From Armatimonadota bacterium (GTDB lineage Bacteria; Armatimonadota; Hebobacteria; Hebobacterales; WVXJ01), in contig WVXJ01000175.1 of the NCBI GenBank assembly GCA_011773575.1, forward strand, positions 9,151-14,251: a DNA stretch of 5,101 nt, given 5' to 3'. The translations under genes were made by a program, and so were the position numbers. Shown here in pieces: positions 1 through 5,101 of this stretch; position 1 is the first letter of the stretch; every line of letters starts with the position of its first letter. The notes under the pieces were generated by a model, which did no database searches, had not been told where the DNA came from, and saw only the letters and a list, made by a program, of their open reading frames with translations.

Positions 1-57
1 GGCGACCTGCCTCAGTTGCATTGGTACCTGGTGAAAGCAACAGAGGAGGAGAATTGA
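1..57 (+). CDS. 3' end of an unidentified upstream gene (partial)
   Basis: Reading frame 1 is open from the left edge and ends in TGA at 55-57, giving the last 18 residues GDLPQLHWYLVKATEEEN. The stop overlaps the TTG start of the adaptor gene (TTGA at 54-57), the arrangement usual for translationally coupled genes of one operon, and the adaptor's ribosome binding site lies inside this reading frame. Eighteen residues are too few to name a family; I do not recognise them. An open frame this short can arise by chance. The case rests on the exact stop/start overlap and on the absence of any other obvious use for these bases. Confidence 0.5.
   Translation, partial: GDLPQLHWYLVKATEEEN
43..51 (+). 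promoter_or_regulatory. Ribosome binding site that decides the adaptor start
   Basis: A strong purine-rich Shine-Dalgarno (GAGGAGGAG, core AGGAGG at 44-49) sits 4 nt before the TTG at 54. The farther in-frame TTG at 21 has no comparable site upstream within the window. This, with the TGA overlap at 55-57, points to TTG-54 as the adaptor start. Confidence 0.7.
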
Positions 58-1607
58 AGGACACACGAAGAGTCCGGCAAGACGGGACGGCGAAGAAACG
101 GATACTAGCGGCGCTGGTCGCTCTCTTCTTCATGGTGGGCATTGTCTGGGTCGTGAACGCGAGGAAAGGCAAAGGCTCCGAGGCGGCCAGTTTCGAGTTT
201 GCGGAGGTGGAGCGGGGATTGGTACGCCAGACGGTCTCCGCGGACGGCCTCTTACAGCCCCTGACCACGGTGGTAGTGAAATCCTATGCGGGAGGAAGCG
301 TGGATATCCTGGCTGTGGAAGTGGGAGATGAAGTAAAGCCTGGAGATCTTATTGCAAAGATTGACCCCACGGACAGCCTCACCGCCTATGAACAGGCGCG
401 AGCCGATCTGACCGCGGCTGAGGCGCGCCTTTTGCAGGCGCGGGAACAGGGGCTGGCACAGCCTGCCCTTACCCGCGCCAGTATCGCCCAGGCGGAGGCG
501 AATTATGAAGTGGCCAAGAAGGAACTTGAGCGCCTTCAGGCTGCCTCTCATCCACAAACGCGGGCCCAGGTGCAGACCGCGCTGGACAAAGCAAAGGCGA
601 ATCTGGACATTGCGGAAAAGGAACTCGCCCGCGCTCTGGAATTGAAGGAAAGGGGCTTTGTATCACAGAGCGAAGTGGATACTGCCGTCAACCGGCGAGA
701 CCTTGCCAAGGCGGAATTGGAGAGCGCACAGAGACGCTGGGAGACCCTGGAGGAAGAACTCGCCGCCGACCTGGCGGCGGCTAAGGCGAGAGTGCAACAG
801 GCGAAGGCCTCACTGGATCGGGCGCATGCGGATGAGGTGCAGGACCGGCTGCGGGAAGCGGAAGTCGCCTCCGCGAGGGCGCAAGTTGAGCGCGCCAACG
901 CTTCTGTGAATAATGCGCGCACCATGCTGGACTATACGACAGTCCGCGCCCCCCGAGCCGGAGTCATTCTGCGCAAGTTCGTGGAGCAGGGAACTATTAT
1001 CACCTCAGGCCGCTCCGCCATTGCCCAGGGAACCGATATCGTGGAACTGGGGGACCTCTCGAAGATGTTCGCGGAGGTTAGCCTGGATGAGTCGGATGTG
1101 GCGAAGGTACGGCTGGAACAGCCGGTGGAGATACAGGTGGAGGCTTTCTTGGAGGAGAAGTTCCGCGGTGTGGTAACTCGTATCGCGCCACAGGCCGCCA
1201 CCGAGCAGAACATCACCACAGTATCAGTTGATGTAGAGATAGACAACCCTGATGCCCGCTTGAAGCCGGGAATGACGGCCTCCTGTGATTTCCAGGTGGC
1301 GGCGGTGGAAAACGCGCTTTATCTTCCCAACCGGGCCGTGCGAGAAGGTGGAGGAGGTCATTTAGTAACGATCTTGGAAAGTAATGAGGAGAAAGATGTC
1401 CTGATAGCGGTGGGGCTGGTGGGTGATGAGCGCATACAGGTTCTGGAAGGGCTGAAGGAAGGAGATCAGGTGGTGCTGCCCAGCCTATTGGGCCGAGATG
1501 CTCGTATGCGAGAGCGAATGCGGGAAATGGGCGCGAGAATGGGCGGCGCAGGCGGAATTGTGCGCAGCAACGATAATAGAGGTCGCGGCGGCCGCGGGAG
1601 ACGCTAG
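54..1607 (+). CDS. MacA/HlyD-family periplasmic adaptor of an ABC efflux pump
   Basis: This is the periplasmic adaptor (membrane fusion protein) that links the inner-membrane permease to the outer-membrane channel. I start it at TTG-54 (517 aa), for its Shine-Dalgarno and the TTGA overlap; TTG-21 would add 11 residues. Residues below count from TTG-54. A basic N-terminus leads to one membrane anchor at about 17-35, with no lipobox. The first lipoyl half is at about 77-105 (GGSVDILAVEVGDEVKPGDL). A very long Ala/Glu/Arg-rich coiled-coil hairpin spans about 106-291. The second lipoyl half is at about 293-331 (TTVRAPRAGVI), a beta-barrel domain at about 338-416, and a membrane-proximal domain follows to about 479. 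The tail, 480-517, is Arg/Gly-rich. The hairpin tip has R193, L197 and S204, spaced like the R-L-S docking motif known from AcrA. E. coli MacA is about 371 aa; most of the extra length is hairpin and tail. The permease gene follows after 50 bp. An RND-pump adaptor is unlikely given the ABC neighbours. Confidence 0.93.
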   Translation: MKDTRRVRQDGTAKKRILAALVALFFMVGIVWVVNARKGKGSEAASFEFAEVERGLVRQTVSADGLLQPLTTVVVKSYAGGSVDILAVEVGDEVKPGDLIAKIDPTDSLTAYEQARADLTAAEARLLQAREQGLAQPALTRASIAQAEANYEVAKKELERLQAASHPQTRAQVQTALDKAKANLDIAEKELARALELKERGFVSQSEVDTAVNRRDLAKAELESAQRRWETLEEELAADLAAAKARVQQAKASLDRAHADEVQDRLREAEVASARAQVERANASVNNARTMLDYTTVRAPRAGVILRKFVEQGTIITSGRSAIAQGTDIVELGDLSKMFAEVSLDESDVAKVRLEQPVEIQVEAFLEEKFRGVVTRIAPQAATEQNITTVSVDVEIDNPDARLKPGMTASCDFQVAAVENALYLPNRAVREGGGGHLVTILESNEEKDVLIAVGLVGDERIQVLEGLKEGDQVVLPSLLGRDARMRERMREMGARMGGAGGIVRSNDNRGRGGRGRR

Positions 1608-1657
1608 AACGCTCTTCAGTTGCAGCGAGTCAGCAGGTTGACAACGGAGTATCGTCA

Positions 1658-2881
1658 ATGAATCTTTGGGAGTGTGTGCGAGTGGCCATCGAAGGGCTCG
1701 TCGCGCATAAGTCGCGCTCTCTCCTCACCATGCTAGGGGTCATCTTCGGAGTAGCGGCGGTGATAGCCGCGGTCTCCATGACCCAGGGGGCGAAGGCGGC
1801 CACACTTGAGGAGTTTGAACGCTTCGGCACCAATGTGTTGACTGTGCGGCCGGGCCACAGGCACCGCCATGGTATCTGGAGCGGTGAAGAGCAGAACCTC
1901 ACTCTTGCAGATGCGAAAGCCATAGCAGAAGATTGCCCCAGTGTCGTTGCGGTTTCCCCCGAATTGCGATCCAGTGCCCAGGTCAAGGCTGGCAACAAGA
2001 ACACTAATACCCGCATCTTGGGCACATCAGAGATCTTTCCGCGGGTGCAAAATTTCGAGATGGCGGAGGGCACATTCTTCAACGAACATGATGTGAAGAC
2101 GCGGCGTAAAGTGGCGGTCCTAGGTCCTGAAGTGGTGAAGAACCTTTTCGGCGAAGGTGAGTTCGTTTCCGGCAAGCGCATTAAAATCAAGGGCATTACC
2201 TTTCATGTGCTGGGGCAATTCGAGTCCAAGGGGCAGATGCACTGGTTCAACCAGGACGACCAGATTGTGATCCCTATCACCACTGCAGTCTACCGAGTGA
2301 TAGGCTCTGGCGGAGGCCCTCGCGAGAGACTGAATTCCATCGCAGTACAGTACGAGCGTGTGGAGGATGCGGAAACAGCACGCGCGGAAGTGGAGGCTCT
2401 TCTGCGCGAGCGTCATGAATTGTCGCCCGACCGAGAGAGCGATTTCCTTATTATGTCTCCGACAGACTTCATCCAGGGCATGGAGGATGCCAGCCGTATC
2501 ATGACCCTGCTTTTCGGCTCCATTGCCGCGGTTTCTCTGCTGGTGGGGGGGATCGGTATCATGAATATCATGCTGGTCTCGGTTGCCGAGCGCACCCGGG
2601 AGATAGGGCTGCGCAAAGCGGTGGGAGCCACTCGTAAAGACCTCCTCCTGCAGTTCCTCATTGAGTCTCTCATATTGAGCCTGATTGGAGGGACAATAGG
2701 GGTGCTCTTGGGAGTGAGCATTTCTTTCCTTCTGCGTCTTGTCGGCATCAATACCGCGGTGTCTCTGCCGTGGGTCATCATTGCCTTCTGTTTTGCCGCC
2801 TCGGTGGGAATCGTCTTCGGTATCCTGCCCGCGCGCAAAGCCGCCTTGCAGGACCCCATTCAGGCACTGCACTATGAATAG
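1658..2881 (+). CDS. MacB/FtsX-type ABC transporter permease without fused ATPase
   Basis: This is the inner-membrane permease of the pump, 407 aa. ATG-1658 follows a CGGAG Shine-Dalgarno (1645-1649) at 8 nt. The N-terminus has the usual short amphipathic stretch and SRSLLTMLGVIFGVAAVIA, with the first membrane segment at about 22-42. The MacB-like periplasmic domain covers about 43-280 (FGTNVLTVRPG early in it; GKRIKIKG and FHVLGQFESKG later). Three more segments lie at about 283-307 (LLVGGIGIMNIMLVSVAERT), 332-358 and 371-392. The loop at 311-330 (ERTREIGLRKAVGATRKDLL) is the FtsX-family cytoplasmic element expected to contact the ATPase. The C-terminus PARKAALQDPIQALHYE is typical of the family. 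E. coli MacB (about 648 aa) carries an N-terminal ATPase domain that is absent here; the ATPase is encoded two genes downstream. A small His/Arg cluster (HRHRH, 67-71) sits early in the periplasmic domain. In this family the periplasmic domain and coupled membrane helices drive efflux through the adaptor rather than moving substrate across the inner membrane. The substrate is unknown. Confidence 0.93.
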   Translation: MNLWECVRVAIEGLVAHKSRSLLTMLGVIFGVAAVIAAVSMTQGAKAATLEEFERFGTNVLTVRPGHRHRHGIWSGEEQNLTLADAKAIAEDCPSVVAVSPELRSSAQVKAGNKNTNTRILGTSEIFPRVQNFEMAEGTFFNEHDVKTRRKVAVLGPEVVKNLFGEGEFVSGKRIKIKGITFHVLGQFESKGQMHWFNQDDQIVIPITTAVYRVIGSGGGPRERLNSIAVQYERVEDAETARAEVEALLRERHELSPDRESDFLIMSPTDFIQGMEDASRIMTLLFGSIAAVSLLVGGIGIMNIMLVSVAERTREIGLRKAVGATRKDLLLQFLIESLILSLIGGTIGVLLGVSISFLLRLVGINTAVSLPWVIIAFCFAASVGIVFGILPARKAALQDPIQALHYE

Positions 2882-2986
2882 ATGGGCGAAGTGATTCAGG
2901 AATCCGAAGGCTATTGCCGCTTTTGCGAATTGACCGCTCATTAAGCCTCCCATTATCGCCGCTAATTCACGGCCAAAGGAGAGAAG
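2882..2986 (+). other. 105-bp spacer between permease and tolC-type genes
   Basis: This is the only substantial gap in the operon. It holds a 20-codon open frame (2882-2944) that begins directly after the permease stop, a weak promoter-like pair (TTGACC at 2930 and CATTAT at 2951) with a short 15-nt spacer, and the Shine-Dalgarno AAAGGAGAG (2975-2983) of the next gene, 5 nt from its ATG when measured from GGAG. I see no strong terminator hairpin with a T-run, so transcription probably continues through it. Confidence 0.5.
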
Positions 2987-4312
2987 ATGCGATCTGTACA
3001 ATCGATTCTGATAGGAATAGTATTCATGTGGGCCGCAGTCACCCACATCGAGGCCGCTCAAGCTCAATTGCCGGAAGGCCCCCTTACGCTTCGGGACTGC
3101 ATCAGTATCGCACTCACTTACAATCCTTCACTCACTTCCTCTCGACAATCAGTCGTTTCTGCGGAGGCGGGTCTGGAGCAGGCGCGCAGCGGCTACTGGC
3201 CTCAGTTGTCTTTCACTTGGGTGGAGGGTCTCACCGGTACCACCTCCTTTCTCTCGGTAGGAGGGCGAACGGTAGGTTTTGCCGGAACCGATGTCCGCGA
3301 GGATGTGGATTTCGTGTTTCGCCAGAGCCTCTGGCAGCGAGGCCGGCATGAGAATGTTAAGGCAAACAAAGCATCTCTTACCGGCGCCTCCCACAACTAC
3401 GAAGCCGCCATTCAAAGCCTGGTGGAGGGGGTTGCCAGAGATTACTATGGAGTATTGGCGGCGGAGAGCCTGATGGAGGTGGCACAGGCGAGGGTGAAAT
3501 CCGCAAAAGAACATCTTGAGGAAGTGAAGGCACGTGTTGCGGTTGGGACGGCGGCTGAAGTGGAAATATTCCCGGCGGAGGATGATCTTGCCCGCGCCGA
3601 TTTGGAAGAGATTGATGCCAGCAGCAATATTCGACTCGCCTTCGCGCAACTGAAAAATACTCTGGGGCTGGCTCCCGACACTGTGCTGGAGTTGGCCGAA
3701 TCAGCGGCGGTTGAAGAGCCGTCTTTGCCGTCACTACAGGAGGCGATGAAGAGCGCCTACACCTCCAGGCCGGATCTCATCTCCGCCCGCGCTTCGGTGG
3801 AGCGGAGCCGATACAGTTTCGCCTCGGCGAAGATCCGCCGCGGGCCGCTGGTGGAGTTTTTCGGTCAGTACCAACAAGGCTACAGCGAATGGAGAGCGCG
3901 AGACCCTTCCTGGCAGGTTCTGATGAGTCTCTCCTGGCCCCTGCTTGATGGTGGAGCAACTGACGCCGATGAAACCCAGGCGAGAGCGGAGAATGTACGC
4001 GCGGAAGCGGACTTGCAGACACTGGTCAATCAGGTAGGACTGGAGGTGGAAAGCGCGCGGGTGGAGGTAATCCGCACCCGCCAGAGAGTGGCGGCGACAG
4101 CGAAATCAGTGGCCGCGGCGGAAGCCCGCTTGGCAGCGGCGGAGGGAAAGTATCGAGAGGGGATGGCCATCTTTCTGGAGGTAAGTGATGCCCTCGCCGC
4201 GCTTTCCGATGCCAGAGCCAGCCAGGTGAATGCCCGCTATGATCATGAGTTGGCCCGGGTGAGATTGGAGAAGGCCTTGGGCCGGCTCACACCGGAAGGT
4301 CTTGCTGAGTAA
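2987..4312 (+). CDS. TolC-family outer-membrane efflux channel
   Basis: This is the outer-membrane exit duct, 441 aa, which in this family assembles as a trimer of beta-barrel plus periplasmic helical tunnel. ATG-2987 has a good Shine-Dalgarno. Residues 1-26 look like a Sec signal peptide (basic start, hydrophobic core, AQA before the likely cut at 26/27). Two tandem outer-membrane efflux repeats are visible. Repeat 1 starts LTLRDCISIALTYNPSL (33-49) with ARSGYWPQLSF (66-76). Repeat 2 starts near 249 (SLQEAMKSAYTSRPDL), with SWPLLDGGATDADETQAR at 316-333. The periplasmic tip loops are recognisable: AVGTAAEVEIFPAE with G187 and E193, and REGMAIFLEVSDA with G392, E398 and D401. By eye these match the Gly and acidic positions that line the closed aperture of E. 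coli TolC (G147/D153 and G365/D371/D374). The protein is somewhat shorter than E. coli TolC (493 aa). Its position between the permease and ATPase genes makes it the dedicated partner of this pump. Confidence 0.93.
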   Translation: MRSVQSILIGIVFMWAAVTHIEAAQAQLPEGPLTLRDCISIALTYNPSLTSSRQSVVSAEAGLEQARSGYWPQLSFTWVEGLTGTTSFLSVGGRTVGFAGTDVREDVDFVFRQSLWQRGRHENVKANKASLTGASHNYEAAIQSLVEGVARDYYGVLAAESLMEVAQARVKSAKEHLEEVKARVAVGTAAEVEIFPAEDDLARADLEEIDASSNIRLAFAQLKNTLGLAPDTVLELAESAAVEEPSLPSLQEAMKSAYTSRPDLISARASVERSRYSFASAKIRRGPLVEFFGQYQQGYSEWRARDPSWQVLMSLSWPLLDGGATDADETQARAENVRAEADLQTLVNQVGLEVESARVEVIRTRQRVAATAKSVAAAEARLAAAEGKYREGMAIFLEVSDALAALSDARASQVNARYDHELARVRLEKALGRLTPEGLAE

Positions 4313-4321
4313 GAACCCGCC

Positions 4322-4328
4322 GGGGAAG
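4322..4328 (+). promoter_or_regulatory. Possible ribosome binding site for the ATPase GTG start
   Basis: GGGGAAG at 4322-4328 ends 9 nt before the in-frame GTG at 4338. It is a moderate site. The alternative start TTG-4302, inside the end of the tolC-type gene, has GGAAGG (4294-4299) only 2 nt upstream, which is too close for an efficient site. Confidence 0.4.
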
Positions 4329-4337
4329 AATCAGGCC

Positions 4338-5024
4338 GTGATTGAAGCGATTGATCTGTACAAGGACTATCATCTCGGTAAAGTCGTAGTGCCGGCACTG
4401 CGGGGGGTCAGCCTGCAGGTAAAGCCGGGCGAATTCATCGCCATCATGGGGCCTTCCGGCTCCGGCAAGTCAACTTTCTTGAATCTGTTGGGGTGCCTTG
4501 ATCGTCCAACCTCCGGTTCGCTGCGACTGGATGGTGTGGAGGTCTTTTCTTTGAATGAGAGAGAACTCGCCCGCATACGTAATCAGCGAATCGGGTTTGT
4601 TTTTCAAACCTATAATCTCCTGCCCCGCGCCACGGCCTTGAGAAATGTCATGCTTCCACTTCTCTACAGCCACCAGAATCACCAACTCCGGGAGAAAGCG
4701 GAGCGGGCTTTGCAGCAGGTGGGACTCGCTGACCGCGCCGCTCACCGCCCCAGTGAACTCTCCGGTGGTGAGCAGCAGCGAGTGGCATTGGCGCGGGCGG
4801 TTGTGAATGAGCCGGCGGTGATCCTGGCGGATGAGCCCACCGGAAACCTGGATACTCAAACGGGAGCGGAAATAATGTCGCTCCTGGCTAAGTTGAACCA
4901 GGGGGGAACGACTATCTTGCTGGTTACGCACGAGCGAGAAATCGCCGATTACGCGGGCCGTGTCGTCCGTTTCCGGGACGGAAAAATCATCACCGACGAA
5001 CCCGCTTCTACGCCTCCGTCTTAG
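4338..5024 (+). CDS. LolD/MacB-type ABC transporter ATP-binding protein
   Basis: This is the cytoplasmic ATPase that should power the permease at 1658-2881. I start it at GTG-4338 (228 aa, MIEAIDLYKDY...), which matches the usual start and length of LolD-like ATPases. TTG-4302 would add 12 residues and overlap the tolC-type gene by 11 bp. Counting from GTG-4338: Walker A GPSGSGKST at 38-46, Q-loop Q90 (FVFQTYNLLP), signature LSGGEQQR at 141-148, Walker B VILADEP at 161-167 with catalytic Glu166, D-loop GNLD at 169-172, and H-loop His198 (LVTHE). The stretch AIMGPSGSGKSTFLNLLGCLDRPTSG, split here as AIMGPSGSGKST and FLNLLGCLDRPTSG, closely resembles the ATPase half of fused MacB and of LolD. 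No key residue is missing, so it should be active. The next gene is convergent, so within this locus only the upstream permease is available as a partner. Confidence 0.95.
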   Translation: MIEAIDLYKDYHLGKVVVPALRGVSLQVKPGEFIAIMGPSGSGKSTFLNLLGCLDRPTSGSLRLDGVEVFSLNERELARIRNQRIGFVFQTYNLLPRATALRNVMLPLLYSHQNHQLREKAERALQQVGLADRAAHRPSELSGGEQQRVALARAVVNEPAVILADEPTGNLDTQTGAEIMSLLAKLNQGGTTILLVTHEREIADYAGRVVRFRDGKIITDEPASTPPS

Positions 5025-5026
5025 AA

Positions 5027-5042
5027 CAGGGCCTAGGCCTTG
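5027..5042. repeat. Short palindrome across the convergent gene ends
   Basis: GGCCTAGGCC (5030-5039) is a perfect 10-bp palindrome. As RNA it could extend to a 6-bp stem with a CTAG loop, C5027 pairing with G5042 at the base and one G-U pair at 5029/5040. It spans the 8-bp gap between the ATPase stop and the minus-strand stop at 5033-5035. Its position between convergent genes suggests a 3'-end structure, but it is short and may be chance. Confidence 0.3.
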
Positions 5043-5101
5043 CGGGATTTCTTGACTTCCCGCATGAGATTGGCCATTTCGATAGCGGCTTTGGCGGCGT
5101 C
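5033..5101 (-). CDS. ribH: 6,7-dimethyl-8-ribityllumazine synthase, C-terminal end (partial)
   Basis: On the minus strand, a frame enters from the right edge and stops at TAG (5035-5033). It gives 22 residues, including DAAKAAIEMANLMREVKKSRKA read in two parts: DAAKAAIEMANLMREV, then KKSRKA. The AA-AAIEMANLMR pattern is the characteristic last helix of lumazine synthase, the riboflavin-pathway enzyme that condenses 5-amino-6-ribitylamino-uracil with 3,4-dihydroxy-2-butanone 4-phosphate. In family members it follows an NKG-(aromatic)-(D/E)-AA segment; here the leading D would be that acidic residue. The identification rests on this short stretch alone, and the catalytic part is outside the window. 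The basic KKSRKA tail extends slightly past the usual end. The gene converges on the efflux operon with only 8 bp between stops. Confidence 0.75.
   Translation of the reverse strand, partial: DAAKAAIEMANLMREVKKSRKA
5041..5064. terminator. Candidate stem-loop at the end of the efflux operon
   Basis: TGCGGGA (5041-5047) and TCCCGCA (5058-5064) form a perfect 7-bp inverted repeat with a 10-nt loop, starting 17 nt after the ATPase stop. It lies inside the last codons of the convergent ribH-like gene. No T-run follows on the plus strand, so it is not a classical Rho-independent terminator. It could still define or protect the 3' end of the operon transcript. Confidence 0.3.

Noticed and set aside
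21..53. Earlier TTG start for the adaptor at base 21
   Set aside because: It would place eleven polar residues before the usual basic-plus-membrane N-terminus, lacks a visible Shine-Dalgarno and ignores the strong site at 43-51 just before TTG-54.
54..170. Adaptor as a lipoprotein
   Set aside because: The N-terminal hydrophobic segment is not followed by a lipobox cysteine, so an uncleaved membrane anchor is more likely.
548..925. Minus-strand Ser/Ala/Arg/Cys-rich frame over the adaptor hairpin
   Set aside because: Repetitive composition mirrors the Ala/Glu/Arg codons of the coiled coil on the plus strand. It is not a gene.
1630..2196. Minus-strand open frame over the start of the permease gene
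   Set aside because: It is low-complexity (Ser/Thr/Pro-rich) and antisense to conserved permease sequence, with no family resemblance.
2120..3067. Long minus-strand open frame (about 315 codons) across the permease gene and the spacer
   Set aside because: It is antisense to a clear MacB/FtsX permease, its translation shows no recognisable domain, and it crosses the end of the permease gene. It is a by-product of codon bias in the real gene.
2914..3351. Plus-strand frame overlapping the start of the tolC-type gene in another phase
   Set aside because: It has no domain, and the tolC-type frame in the same place has a signal peptide, Shine-Dalgarno and family motifs.
4470..4931. Minus-strand frame across the ATPase gene
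   Set aside because: It is antisense to Walker A, signature and Walker B motifs that are all intact on the plus strand, and its own translation has no recognisable domain.

Overview
The window is a compact plus-strand operon for a tripartite (type I, MacAB-TolC-like) ABC efflux pump from a diderm bacterium. A TolC-family outer-membrane channel, a signal peptide and a long-hairpin periplasmic adaptor all imply an outer membrane. The DNA is moderately GC-rich. I cannot place the phylum: no rRNA or lineage-specific marker is present, and all the proteins are widespread families. No mobile element, CRISPR array, tRNA or rRNA is visible.

Layout, left to right. (1) Bases 1-57 hold the last 18 codons of an unidentified plus-strand gene. 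Its TGA stop overlaps the TTG start of the next gene (TTGA), so the pump operon probably begins outside the window. (2) 54-1607: membrane-anchored periplasmic adaptor (MacA/HlyD family) with an unusually long coiled-coil hairpin and an Arg/Gly-rich tail. (3) 1658-2881: MacB/FtsX-type permease with four membrane segments, a large periplasmic domain and no fused ATPase. (4) 2882-2986: the only sizeable spacer (105 bp). (5) 2987-4312: TolC-family outer-membrane channel with a signal peptide. (6) 4338-5024 (possibly from 4302): stand-alone ATPase of the LolD/MacB type with all ATP-binding motifs. (7) 5033-5101, minus strand: C-terminal end of a convergent gene whose 22 visible residues look like lumazine synthase (RibH).

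How they work together (inference from family knowledge). The cytoplasmic ATPase dimer and the permease dimer form the equivalent of MacB. The adaptor forms a hexameric sleeve on the permease, and its hairpin tips dock on the periplasmic end of the TolC-type trimer. Substrate would be taken from the periplasm or outer leaflet of the inner membrane and expelled from the cell. The residues expected at the adaptor-channel contact are visible in both proteins. The substrate cannot be read from the sequence.

This is mostly a recognisable transport operon, not a clearly new system. The points most worth a second look are the split MacB with its ATPase placed after the tolC-type gene, the oversized adaptor hairpin, the basic adaptor tail, the coupled upstream gene, and the inverted repeats at the convergent right-hand junction.
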